Shown here one piece after another: positions 19,416 to 28,478 of a DNA stretch of 64,000 nt; within the stretch, counting starts at the first letter, position 1; each line of letters begins with the position of its first letter. Origin of the DNA: Limnoglobus roseus (GTDB lineage Bacteria > Planctomycetota > Planctomycetia > Gemmatales > Gemmataceae). The translations under genes and the position numbers were made by a program. The stretch lies in NCBI RefSeq assembly GCF_008254045.1, contig NZ_CP042425.1, positions 5,208,001 through 5,272,000 on the forward strand, given 5' to 3'. The notes beneath the pieces were generated by a model that saw only the letters and a program-made list of their open reading frames with translations, made no database searches and had not been told where the DNA came from.

Positions 19416-20803
19416 GTCGCCCTCGGAATGGGAAGGGTGACGCGGACGGTCGCGCCGACCGGCGGGTCGGGGTCGAACGCGATCCGCCCGCCCTGCTGAG
19501 CCACGATCTCGCGGCAGAGGGCGAGGCCGAGGCCGGTGCCGTCGGGCCGGGTCGTGACGAACGGCTCGAACAGCTTCTTGCGAACTTCGGGTGGGATGCC
19601 CGGCCCGGTGTCGGACAGGGTCAGTTCGACGGCGTCGCCGGCCCGCCGCGTGCGGCACACCAGCCGGCCGCCCGTCGGCATGGCTTGCAGGGCGTTGGCC
19701 ACGAGGTTCAGCACGACCTGCCGAAGAGCCTGCGGCGCGCCGAGGACCGGCAGCACCTCCGGGGCAAAGTCGATGTCGAAGGCGACGCCCTGCGAATCGG
19801 CCTGGGCGCGGGACAACTCCAGCGTCTCGGCCGTGACGGCGGCGAGGTCGACCGGCCGCAGGTCTTCGTGGCCGGACCGGGCGAAGTAGAGCAGGCGGCC
19901 GACCAGCCCGTTGATGCGGTCCACGGCCGCGACCACGGCGGCGAACGAGGCGGGCGTGCGGGCCTGGTCCGGGAGCCGCTCCCAGAGTTGGACCGTCGAG
20001 CGGATGGCGGCGAGCGGGTTGCGGACCTCGTGGGCGACGCCGGCCAACAGGCGGCCGAGCGAGGCGAGGTGCTCGGCCTTGCGAAGATCCTCCGTCAGCC
20101 GCGCCTGCTTCCGTCGCTCGTGGCGGAGCGACCGGCCGAGTTGAGCCGTCAGGCCGAGGGCCACGACCATGCCGCCGAGGGCGAACGCGACCGAGAGCAG
20201 GTACCCCCGGAGTTCTTCCCGCTGTTGGGCCGGGTCGATGAGCCGGACCATGACCCACGCCGCGAGGCGGGCCGGCCGGCGGTCGCCGACCGCCGCCGTG
20301 GCGACGGCCACGCGGCTCGGCCCGACGTCCCGCACCTCGACCAGCGGCGGGTCGTCGGCCGACCCGTTCAGCACTTCCTTCGCCTGCCGGCGGATCGACG
20401 GCGTTTCGAGCGGCGGCGGCTCCCTCCGTCCGACGCCGGGCTTCGCCGAGCCTTCCGTCGGGTGCGCGAACCCGGCGAACTGGTCGATGCCGCCGTTGAC
20501 GTAGAAGCCGCCCTCCGCTCCGGGGTAGCGGTCCAGGACGCGGGCGGTCACGGCCGCGAGGTGCCGATCGTAGTCGTCCGGTAGCGACCGGTCCGGGCCG
20601 ACGCCGGTCGGCACCTCGGCGACGAGCGGTTCCGCCGCGGCGGCGAGTTCGGCCGCCGCGTCCCGCAACCGGTCGCGGGCTTCCAACTCCCGGTGCGGGA
20701 GGAGGAACACGCGGGCCGCGGTGGCCACGATCGTCCCGAGCGAGGCCAGGAACAGCACCCCGACCAGGACGGCCAGCCCGTTCGCCCGCACCCAGCGGCG
20801 CAT
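19412..20803 (-). CDS. Membrane sensor histidine kinase (NtrB/ZraS-like)
   Basis: 463 residues. A transmembrane helix near residues 10-32 and another near 200-220 bracket an extracytoplasmic sensor of about 165 residues. The dimerisation domain has the H-box GVAHEVRNPLAAIRS, followed by a HATPase_c domain with NLVANALQAM, DTGPGIPPE and GTGLGLALC. It passes phosphate to the coupled response regulator. The sensor has no named domain I can identify. It lies 10 bases after the SLC13-like carrier gene, so the signal may be a transported ion or metabolite. Confidence 0.92.
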
Positions 20804-20813
20804 CTCCGGTTCC

Positions 20814-22076
20814 TCAGTACGGGACGAACGTGAGCCACGCGACGCCCAGGAGCAGCGTCAGGACCGTGACCGGCACGCCGACGCGGCAGTAGTCCAGGAG
20901 CGTGATCGTCACCCGCTCCTTGCGGGCCGCCTCGACGACGATCAGGTTCGCGACCGAGCCGAGGACGGTGAAGTTCCCGGCCAGCGTGCTCGACATCGCC
21001 AGGGCCAGCCACGCCACCTCCTGCGACTCCGCCGGCATCGCCAGGATGACCGGCTTGAACAGGAGCACGGCCGGCACGTTGCTGACCACGTTCGACAGCA
21101 CGGCCGACGCCCCGCTCAGCACGTCGATCGGGTGGTGTTGCAACACCGGCCACTTCTCGACACCGCTCGGGGCCAGGACCCGCACCTCGAAGGCGTGGAC
21201 CACCACGAACAATCCGGCGAACATGACCAGCAGCGGCCAATCGACCTCTTGGTACACCTTCGTCGGGTTCACCCGGTCGAGCAAGAGGAACCCGGCCGCG
21301 GCGAGGGCGACGACGGCCATCGGGAACCCGGCGAAGAAGAAGCCCACCGTCACGACCGTGACGAGCAAACTCTTGACCAAGAGCCGGCGGTGCCTCGGGT
21401 GCCGGGGCTGCTCCTTTGGCGGCTCTTCCCCCTGTTCTTCGGCCGGGGCCGCCGTCGCCGCCAGGGCGGAGCGGAATACCAGCCACGTCACGAGGAACGC
21501 GACGACCACGGACAGGACCGCGATCGGCGTCAGCCGGGCGGCGAACCGCAGGTAGCTGACGTGCGACAGGCCGCCGATGATCATGTTCTGCGGGTTGCCG
21601 GTCAGTGTGGCCACCGACCCGGCGTTCGACGCGACGGCCAGGCCGATCAGGTGCGGCCGCGGGTCGAGCTTCCGCCGGCGGGCCATGTGCAGCACGAGCG
21701 GGGCGAGCGCGAGGCAGGCCACGTCGTTGACCAGCAGCGCGGACAGCACGGCCGACAGCGACATCGTGACGGCGAGGATGCCGACGGGCGAGTGGACCCG
21801 CGCGAGGACGCCGTCGGCGACGGCCTCGAAGAACCCGGCGTGCCGCAGGTAGGCGACGACGACCATCATGCCGAGCAGGAGCGCGAGGGTGGCGAAGTCC
21901 ACGGCCTTCACGGCGTCGTCGAAGGTCAGCAGGCCGAGGGCGAGGGTGAGGGCGGCCCCGGCCAGGGCGATGCCGGCCCGGTCGGTCCGCAGCCACGGCA
22001 GGCGGCCGACGGCGAGGCCGGCGTAGGTGAACACGAACGCGGCGATGGTCAGCCACCAGGCGACGGTTTCGGACAC
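20814..22076 (-). CDS. SLC13 / ArsB-NhaD-type ion transporter
   Basis: 420 residues with about 11 hydrophobic segments and a charged cytoplasmic loop at about 205-230 (EEQGEEPPKEQPRHPRHRR). LLVNDVACLALAPLV and ASNAGSVATLTGNPQNMII in the first half and VVSNVPAVLLF with LAGNFTVLGSVANLIV in the second are the paired hairpin motifs of the ion-transporter superfamily. Substrates in this family include arsenite, Na+/H+ and dicarboxylates, and the sequence alone does not say which. It lies between the metallophosphatase and the kinase in the operon. Confidence 0.87.
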   Translation of the reverse strand: MSETVAWWLTIAAFVFTYAGLAVGRLPWLRTDRAGIALAGAALTLALGLLTFDDAVKAVDFATLALLLGMMVVVAYLRHAGFFEAVADGVLARVHSPVGILAVTMSLSAVLSALLVNDVACLALAPLVLHMARRRKLDPRPHLIGLAVASNAGSVATLTGNPQNMIIGGLSHVSYLRFAARLTPIAVLSVVVAFLVTWLVFRSALAATAAPAEEQGEEPPKEQPRHPRHRRLLVKSLLVTVVTVGFFFAGFPMAVVALAAAGFLLLDRVNPTKVYQEVDWPLLVMFAGLFVVVHAFEVRVLAPSGVEKWPVLQHHPIDVLSGASAVLSNVVSNVPAVLLFKPVILAMPAESQEVAWLALAMSSTLAGNFTVLGSVANLIVVEAARKERVTITLLDYCRVGVPVTVLTLLLGVAWLTFVPY

Positions 22077-22089
22077 GAAGGCTCCTCGG

Positions 22090-23139
22090 TTAACAGAAGT
22101 CGGTGGCCGTCACGACCGGGCGGACGCCCGGGACGGCGGTGTAACGACCGGTCGAATCGACGGCCACCTCGACAACGTGTTCGCCGACCGCCCCGGCGGC
22201 GTCCGTCGCCCGCACCACGAGGCGGTGGACGCCCTTGCCCAACTGGTCGCCGGCTAGCGGGCCGGACCAGTCGAGCGGGCCGACCGGCGTGAGCGGGACC
22301 GGCTTCTCGCTCTCGACGCGGACGATCACTTGGGCGAGCGGCTCGGCCGACCACACCCGCGCCCGCACGTCGGCCGCCCCGCGGACGACGTGGGCCGGGC
22401 GCGTCGCCAGGAGCGCGTCCCGCGGGCGGGTGACGAGGACCAGCGGGCCGCGGTCGTTGACGCTGCGGAACGTCGCCGCGAAGTCGTCGCCGTGGAAGTA
22501 CGCGACCGTATACCCCGGCGGCCCGCCCTCCGGGTCGCCGATGCTGCGGGTGGCGGCGAACACGTTGCGGCCGTCGTTCGCCAGTTGCCAGTAGTGCGTG
22601 TGCCCGCTCAGCACGGCGTGGACGCCGTGGCCGTGGACCATGCCCCGCCAGGTGTCGATGCCCGGCCCGGCGAAGTCTTCCCAGATCTGGAACGGGTAGT
22701 TGTGCTGGAAGATCACCACCCGCTCGCCGGCCGCCGTCGCGGCGGCCAGTTCCCGCGACAGCCAGTCCAGTTGCGTCGTCGACAGGCCGACCGGGTGGGC
22801 CTCCTGGGTGTTCAGCCGCAGGAAGCGGAAGCCGCCGAGCCGCAGCGAGCCGCACGGGTCGCCGACGTGCCGGCGGAAGTCGGCGGCCGTCGGGTCGCGC
22901 TGGGCGTCGTGGTCGCCGACGAGCGCGTGCCAGGGGCGGGTGAGTTTCGCCGTCAGTCCGCGGAACAGGGCGTACTGGTCGGCCGTACCGTCTTGCACGT
23001 TGTCGCCGATGAACTGGACGAGGTCGGGCTTGATGAGCCGTTCGATCTCGTCCACCGCCCACTCGGCGGCCCGGTGGTTGGGCTGGCCCGCGGCCGTCAG
23101 GTGCAGGTCGCCGGGGACGCAGACGACGACGGGGGTCAT
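22090..23139 (-). CDS. Calcineurin-like metallophosphatase with C-terminal beta domain
   Basis: 349 residues. The metal-binding blocks are DLHLT, FIGDNVQDG, LVGDHD and LSGHTHYWQL, in the order expected for calcineurin-like phosphoesterases (GDN instead of GDx). Residues about 240-349 form a beta-rich domain of immunoglobulin-like type (RVESEKPVPLTPVGPLDWSG). No signal peptide is seen. Its ATG overlaps the stop of the upstream MFS gene as ATGA, so the two are coupled. Related proteins are phosphodiesterases or purple-acid-phosphatase-like; the substrate is unknown. Confidence 0.85.
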   Translation of the reverse strand: MTPVVVCVPGDLHLTAAGQPNHRAAEWAVDEIERLIKPDLVQFIGDNVQDGTADQYALFRGLTAKLTRPWHALVGDHDAQRDPTAADFRRHVGDPCGSLRLGGFRFLRLNTQEAHPVGLSTTQLDWLSRELAAATAAGERVVIFQHNYPFQIWEDFAGPGIDTWRGMVHGHGVHAVLSGHTHYWQLANDGRNVFAATRSIGDPEGGPPGYTVAYFHGDDFAATFRSVNDRGPLVLVTRPRDALLATRPAHVVRGAADVRARVWSAEPLAQVIVRVESEKPVPLTPVGPLDWSGPLAGDQLGKGVHRLVVRATDAAGAVGEHVVEVAVDSTGRYTAVPGVRPVVTATDFC

Positions 23140-24356
23140 ACCTTTTCCTCCGCTGTCACGGCCGGGGCGTCGGCGGTCTTCGTTTCCGGCACCAGGAACG
23201 TGACGATGAGCGTCGCCACCGCCCCGACCCCGGCCAGCACCCAGAAGGTGCCACGGTAGCCCAGGTCGCCGACGACCAGCCCGGCCAACGCCGGCCCGAG
23301 GGCCGACCCGCCGACGAGGGCGCAGCCGACGAGTACCTGGGCCTCGCCCACCCGCTTCGGGTCGGCCAGTCGGTCCGTCACCCAGGCGGCCGCGGTGACG
23401 GCGAACAACCCCTGGCCCAGGCCGTCGAGCGGTTGGATGAGCAAAATCTGCCAGCCGGCCTGGGCGACCGCGATGAGCACCAGCCGCACGGTCATGATCG
23501 TCCAGGCGGCGATGAGCACCGGCTTGCGGCCGAGGGCGTCGGCGAGGCGGCCGGCCGGCCGCACGGCCCCCATCCACGCCACCATGCTGACGACGAAGGC
23601 AAAGGACATGTAGTCCTTCGGGGCGGCCAAGTCGCCTTGCAGGTACAGGCCGAGGTACATGCCGCCCGGCGCGTTGCCGACGTGGAACAGCACCATCGCC
23701 GCGATGAACACCCACAACTTCGCGTCCTTCAGGCCGAGGCTCTTCGGGCCGTCGGCCGGCTCCGCGTCGGCCGACGGGGTCGGGTCCGGGTGCTTCCCGC
23801 CGCGGTCGTCGGTGATGGCCAGGGCCGCGACCACGGCCAACCCCTGGAGGACGGCGACGGGGCCGAGCAGCCACGCAACGCCGAATTGTTTCGCCAGCAC
23901 GCCGCCGAGGAGGGCCGTCAGCACGATGCTCACCGGCCGCCAGAACCGCAACGCCCCGATGGCCCGGCCGACCTGCCCCGGCTCCGCCAGGTGGGCCGCC
24001 TCCGCCCCGGCCAGACTCTCCACCGTCGCCCGGCACGCGCCGTTCTCGGCGAACAGCACCACCGCCACGCCGAGCAGCAGGCCGCCGGCCCACGGCAGCA
24101 CGAGTGTCGCCCCGGCCAGGACGGCGAGGGCCGCCACCAGGAACGGCTTTCGCCGGCCGAGCTTGTCCGACCACAGGCCGAGCGGGAACTGCACCAGCCC
24201 GGCGACCGCCGATAACACGAAGACGAGGGCGATGTCTTGGTCGCTGTACCCCTTGGTCTCCTTCAGGTAGGCCGGTAGGTACGGCAGCGTGAAGCCGATG
24301 CCGGCCATGCCGAAGAAGTAAGAGCCGTACAGCCCGAACCGGTTCCGCAAGTTCAT
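23136..24356 (-). CDS. Major facilitator superfamily transporter
   Basis: 406 residues with 12 hydrophobic segments and a central charged loop near 190-210. The motif after helix 2 reads GLWSDKLGRRKPFL and recurs after helix 8 as GRLADALGRKPVLIA, both classical MFS A motifs. GMAGIGFTLPYLPAYLKE marks helix 1. It is coupled by ATGA overlaps both to the upstream transporter/CHASE3 gene and to the downstream phosphatase gene. The substrate is unknown; the family includes drug and sugar exporters. Confidence 0.88.
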   Translation of the reverse strand: MNLRNRFGLYGSYFFGMAGIGFTLPYLPAYLKETKGYSDQDIALVFVLSAVAGLVQFPLGLWSDKLGRRKPFLVAALAVLAGATLVLPWAGGLLLGVAVVLFAENGACRATVESLAGAEAAHLAEPGQVGRAIGALRFWRPVSIVLTALLGGVLAKQFGVAWLLGPVAVLQGLAVVAALAITDDRGGKHPDPTPSADAEPADGPKSLGLKDAKLWVFIAAMVLFHVGNAPGGMYLGLYLQGDLAAPKDYMSFAFVVSMVAWMGAVRPAGRLADALGRKPVLIAAWTIMTVRLVLIAVAQAGWQILLIQPLDGLGQGLFAVTAAAWVTDRLADPKRVGEAQVLVGCALVGGSALGPALAGLVVGDLGYRGTFWVLAGVGAVATLIVTFLVPETKTADAPAVTAEEKV

Positions 24357-26116
24357 CCGTCCCCCCCGGTGGTCGCCGGCCGCCGTCGGAACTGCGACAG
24401 GCCGCGGGCGACGTGCACGATCAAGACCACGAGCGTCGTCAGCACGATCGCCGACAGCGTCCGGCGCACCCGCAAGTCGGCGGCCGCCGCCCGCTGTTCC
24501 AAGGCCGCGAGTTCGGTCGCCTCCATCTCGTCGGCGACCGTGCGGAGGTCGTCCATCATCTTCTTGCCGCGGCCGTCGAGGACGACCGCGAGCGCCGCCT
24601 CCTGGCCCTTCTCGCGACGCGCCGAAACCGCCTCGCGGAGTTCGCCGAGCTTGGCGTCGATCCGCGCCCGCATCTTCGCCAGCCGGGTCTGCTGGTCGGG
24701 GTTGTCGGCCGTCAGGACTTGCAGTTGCTCGACCCGGCCGGGCACCTTCTCGACGGCCGCGCGGTACGGCTCCAGGTACTCGTCGCGGCCGGTCAGCAGG
24801 TAGCCCCGCTGCCCCGTCTCGGCGTCCTTCAAGAGCGACAGCACGTCTTGCAACCGCGAGATGACCTCGTGCGTGTGGACGACCCAGCGGTTGCCGTCGG
24901 CCAGCGTGCGGACGTTCCAGTACGAGGCACTCGCGTTCGCCACCACGACAGCCGCGATGAGCACGAACCCGAACGACGCCAGGGCCCGCAGCGGCCCCGT
25001 CCGGAACCACCCGCCGCCGGGACCCGGTTCGGTCGTCCAGTTCGTGCGGACGTAGTCCACGCCGCCGGCCGCGAGTTGCTGGATCAGGTTGTAGCAGACG
25101 ATCACCAGCCCGATCTCGGGCCGGTCGGCCAGGGCGGCGGCGGCCAGCACCATACCGGTGCCGTTGTTGCTCATGCCGAGGGCGAACACGAGCGACGCCT
25201 GTTCGCCGGGCGGCACCCGCAGCAGGCGGGCGACGAGCCACCCGGAGGCGAACGCCACCGCGCAGAAGCTGCCGGCCACGAGCGTGAGGGCGACGAGCAG
25301 GTCCGGGTCCGGCTGGGCCAAGGCGTGCGGCAGCGACCGCGAGGCGTTGACGTACACCAGCACCAGCAGGACGACGGAACTGACCGTCTTGAGGACGGGG
25401 TGCAGAGCCTTCACCCGCTCCGTTCCTAATAACCGGCGGGCGGCGATCCCCGCGGCCGAAGGGACCAGCACGCACACGAGCAGGAACCCGCCCGACCCGT
25501 GGGCCGCCAGATCCCGCAGCACGGCCGCGTCATCCCCCAGGGCGACGACGCTGACCGCGTACAGCGTGACCGGCGTCGTGACTAGGCTCAGTGCCGTTGA
25601 GGCCAGCACCAGACCGAGGCTCAAGCCCAGGTCGCCGTCCGCCTTCTGCGCCCACGCGGTCGCCGACCCGGCGATCGGCATGGCCGCGATCAGGCCCAGG
25701 CCGACCAGCACGGGCTGCACCCCCGCCCCGGCCCACGACCGCGTGAGTTGGGCGACCCCGGCGATGAACAGGACTGGCACGATCAGGTTGACCAACAGGC
25801 CGACTACGAGCGGGGCCGGCTTCCGCAACAGGTGCCGCAGGCCGGCCGTCGGCACCTCCAGCCCGGCCAGGAACAAAACCGCGGCCAGCATGACCATCGG
25901 GACCGACAAGTGGGCCGGTCCGACGTCCGCCCCCAGTCCGCCGACCCACCGGCCCAGGCCCGGTCCGACGGCGGCGAGACCGTAGGCGGCCACGAGCAGG
26001 AACAGGAAGTGCCGCCGCAACACGCCGGCCGCGGCGTGCGAGAGCCGGAAGGGCAACTCCTCCTCCGCCGACGCCCGATCGTGCAGCCCGACTTCACTCA
26101 CGGCACGTCCCCCCAT
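24353..26116 (-). CDS. BASS (SBF)-type transporter fused to a CHASE3 sensor
   Basis: 587 residues. Residues 30-345 have about nine hydrophobic helices of the bile acid:sodium symporter fold (LAAVLFLAGLEVPTAGLRH; ALGMSNNGTGMVLAAAAL). A further transmembrane helix at about 375-395 (ASFGFVLIAAVVVANASA) leads into a CHASE3 domain (about 400-540, with LLKDAETGQRGYLLTGRDEY), then a last transmembrane helix and a short basic tail. No kinase, HAMP or cyclase domain follows. A GTG five codons downstream, preceded by GGGGGG, may be the true start. The operon also encodes a kinase/regulator pair. Inference: a transporter that also senses its substrate outside the cell. Confidence 0.85.
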   Translation of the reverse strand: MGGRAVSEVGLHDRASAEEELPFRLSHAAAGVLRRHFLFLLVAAYGLAAVGPGLGRWVGGLGADVGPAHLSVPMVMLAAVLFLAGLEVPTAGLRHLLRKPAPLVVGLLVNLIVPVLFIAGVAQLTRSWAGAGVQPVLVGLGLIAAMPIAGSATAWAQKADGDLGLSLGLVLASTALSLVTTPVTLYAVSVVALGDDAAVLRDLAAHGSGGFLLVCVLVPSAAGIAARRLLGTERVKALHPVLKTVSSVVLLVLVYVNASRSLPHALAQPDPDLLVALTLVAGSFCAVAFASGWLVARLLRVPPGEQASLVFALGMSNNGTGMVLAAAALADRPEIGLVIVCYNLIQQLAAGGVDYVRTNWTTEPGPGGGWFRTGPLRALASFGFVLIAAVVVANASASYWNVRTLADGNRWVVHTHEVISRLQDVLSLLKDAETGQRGYLLTGRDEYLEPYRAAVEKVPGRVEQLQVLTADNPDQQTRLAKMRARIDAKLGELREAVSARREKGQEAALAVVLDGRGKKMMDDLRTVADEMEATELAALEQRAAAADLRVRRTLSAIVLTTLVVLIVHVARGLSQFRRRPATTGGDG

Positions 26117-26123
26117 TCCGGCG

Positions 26124-26651
26124 TTAGTGGTGCTTGGGCTTCCGCTTGACGGCCACGCCGTTGACGGCCGTCGCCTCGACCACCCGGCCGCCCAGGTCCA
26201 TCGCCCGCGTCTCGCCCTCGGCCTTCACCCGGTCGCCGACCTTCAGGCCGAGTTGCGCCATGCCGTCCGGCTTCAGGTGGACGAAGTCGCCGGTGTCGAG
26301 GACCACGCCGTTCGCCTCGCCGTGCTTGGCGTAGTTCAGCCGGGCCACGATTCCCTTTACCCCAGGCTCCTCGTCGGCGGCGTCCGTGTGCGGCAGTTCT
26401 TCGAGGTGGTACACCGGGTGGGCGGCCGGCCCCTTGTCCGACGGCTCGGCCTCGGACAGCACCAGTTCCACCGTCTCCCCCTCCGCGACCGCGGCGGCGA
26501 GGTCGTGGCCGAGGTGCGGCGGGCAGACGACCTGCGCCCGCGCCCCGCCGACCTCGACGATCAAGCCCTCCAGCCCGCCCTTCGGGCTGAAGTTATAGTG
26601 CAGCACCCGGCACGTCACCGGCCGGGACACGTCGATCGTTGCAGCCTTCAT
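26124..26651 (-). CDS. Duplicated OB-like beta-domain protein
   Basis: 175 residues, ATG after AGGAGAAGAA. Two halves are similar: residues 12-60 (CRVLHYNFSPKGGLEGLIVE) and 105-160 (GIVARLNYAKHGEANGVVLD). Each has a small beta-barrel pattern with Gly turns and a conserved Val-x-Arg/Leu start, joined by an acidic linker. The C-terminus is basic (KRKPKHH) and could touch nucleic acid or membrane. Its ATG overlaps the stop of the upstream MFS gene. The family is not recognised; a soluble regulatory or ligand-binding role in the transport operon is a guess. Confidence 0.7.
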   Translation of the reverse strand: MKAATIDVSRPVTCRVLHYNFSPKGGLEGLIVEVGGARAQVVCPPHLGHDLAAAVAEGETVELVLSEAEPSDKGPAAHPVYHLEELPHTDAADEEPGVKGIVARLNYAKHGEANGVVLDTGDFVHLKPDGMAQLGLKVGDRVKAEGETRAMDLGGRVVEATAVNGVAVKRKPKHH

Positions 26652-27916
26652 TTCTTCTCCTGAGGTTGAGAATCGTTCCGGGTTTCCGGCACGAACACGA
26701 GAAACATCGCGGCGGCCACCGCCGCGATCCCGGCGAACACGCCGAACGCCACCGAGTAGCCGAGCGTCTGCGTGAGAGCACCGGTCATCAAAGGGCCGAT
26801 CACGCCGCCGATGCTCAGGGCGGTCGCGATCAGGCCGGACAGGGCGTTGAACCCGCCCTTGCCGTGCGTCAGGTCGGCGACCATCGACACGATGACGACG
26901 CCGTAGATGCCGGCCCCGATGCCGTCGAGCGTCTGGATCCAAATCAACTGCTCGGGCGTCTGGGCCAGGGCGTAGAGCGCGATCCGCACCGGCAGGGCGA
27001 TGAACCCGATGGCGAACACCGGCTTCCGCCCCCAGAGGTCCACCAGCCACCCGGCGAGGAGGGCGACCGGGATCATCACCGCCTGGGCGACGAGGACGAC
27101 GAAGGCGACTTGCCGGTCGTTCCCGCCGAGTTCCTTCACGTTCTGGGCGACTAGCGGCATGACTGGGGCGTTCGCCAGGTGGAACAGGGCGGTGGCCGCG
27201 AACAGCAGTTGCACCCGCCGGTCGCGGAGCAACTCACGAAGGCCGACCGTCTTCTCGTCCGTCTTCGCCCCCGCGGCGGCCGCCTCGTTGAGCTCGTTGC
27301 CGCGGATCAAGTAGACCGACGCGGCCGAGAGGAGCGACACCGCGAAGACGGCGTAGAAGACGGCGTCCGCCCCGCCGATCGCGACCAACCCGAGGGCGGC
27401 CAGGGCCGCGGCGAGGTTGCCGGCGTGGTTGAAGCTCTGGTTCGCGCCCATCAGTCGACTGAGGCCCGCGTGGCCGACCAGCCCGAGGGCGAGCGCCCCC
27501 AGCACCGGCAGAAAGAAGGCCTGGACTGCCCCGGATAAGAACAGCAGCGAGTCCCATAGCAGGGGCGTCGGCGGGACGAGCGGCAGCAGGCCGTAGCAGA
27601 CGCCGAGGACGAGCGAGGCGACGGCGAGCAACCGGCGGTGGCCCCGGCTGCGGTCGGTCATGATGCCCGCGGGCGTCTGCATGAGGAACACGCCCAGCCC
27701 GGCCAGGGCGGTGGCCACGCCGATGCCGAACGGCGACCAGCCGTGGTCCTTCAGGGACGAGGCGACGAACGGGAGCGTGACCCCGGTGACCTCCGCGAGG
27801 AAGAAGTTGGCCGCGTTGATGCCCGCCCAACTCCGCCACGACAAGGCCGAGCGGGAACCGGCGTGTGCGGCGACGAACGGTTGCGATCGTGACACGTCCA
27901 ACGCTTCATCGACCAC
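26648..27916 (-). CDS. Major facilitator superfamily transporter, first gene of the operon
   Basis: About 422 residues from a GTG with GGAGG five bases upstream; an ATG 24 codons earlier has no ribosome site. Twelve hydrophobic segments are visible, with an MFS A motif variant after helix 2 (GIMTDRSRGHRRLLAV) and a second after helix 8 (GWLVDLWGRKPVFA). HGWSPFGIGVATALAGLGVF lies in helix 2. The central loop contains many charged residues. It is only distantly like the second MFS protein of this operon, so the two probably move different compounds. The operon promoter should lie in the 27.9-28.2 kb gap. Confidence 0.85.
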   Translation of the reverse strand: MVDEALDVSRSQPFVAAHAGSRSALSWRSWAGINAANFFLAEVTGVTLPFVASSLKDHGWSPFGIGVATALAGLGVFLMQTPAGIMTDRSRGHRRLLAVASLVLGVCYGLLPLVPPTPLLWDSLLFLSGAVQAFFLPVLGALALGLVGHAGLSRLMGANQSFNHAGNLAAALAALGLVAIGGADAVFYAVFAVSLLSAASVYLIRGNELNEAAAAGAKTDEKTVGLRELLRDRRVQLLFAATALFHLANAPVMPLVAQNVKELGGNDRQVAFVVLVAQAVMIPVALLAGWLVDLWGRKPVFAIGFIALPVRIALYALAQTPEQLIWIQTLDGIGAGIYGVVIVSMVADLTHGKGGFNALSGLIATALSIGGVIGPLMTGALTQTLGYSVAFGVFAGIAAVAAAMFLVFVPETRNDSQPQEKK

Positions 27917-28478
27917 GATTGCCTCCAGATACGGGAAACCAGCAAGGCGCCGGCCGAACGGAGTTTGCAACCAGTATGCCGCCATCACGATTTGCTACAT
28001 ACTGCATCGGAACCGCTGTGAACTCAGCCTGTAAGTCGTGTCAACTTTTGTCAGCGGCAGAGGGCGGCCAACTTCACGTGAGCACGCCTCCCCCGCTTGG
28101 GCGAGAATCCCCCACCCGGTGGCGTTCTTCGACGGTAAATGAATGTGAACAAGACTGGCCGGTTGGCCGTCGAGGAGTACGCTGTCGCCGTGGTCACACC
28201 TACAATCGGCCTTCTAGCACAAGATTGCCGCCATCTCGGTATTGCACAAGGTGTTGGAGTTGCAGTGATGTTGGTGACCTTTTCCGCCGGATGGGGTTAT
28301 CGGGCACGGGTCGGACGGGAGGCCGTCCGGCGGTTACTCCGGTCGGCCGGGCCGGTGTGGCGACGGCCCCCAACCACTTTCCGAGTCGTTTTTCGCCCGT
28401 TGGACGGCTCAAGGGAGTCTTGGAAATGTTCCGTCGGCTCGGGAAACCTCTCGGCAATCGCACCCGAGCCAGGCCTAG
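27917..28478. other. Gap upstream of the transport operon and left of the IS5 element
   Basis: 562 bases. The 28.0 kb part should hold the operon promoter; TTGACA occurs on the minus strand near 28050 without a clear -10. The last 80 bases, read across the IS insertion point, join in frame to a transposase fragment on the other side. Other frames lack ribosome sites. Confidence 0.4.
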
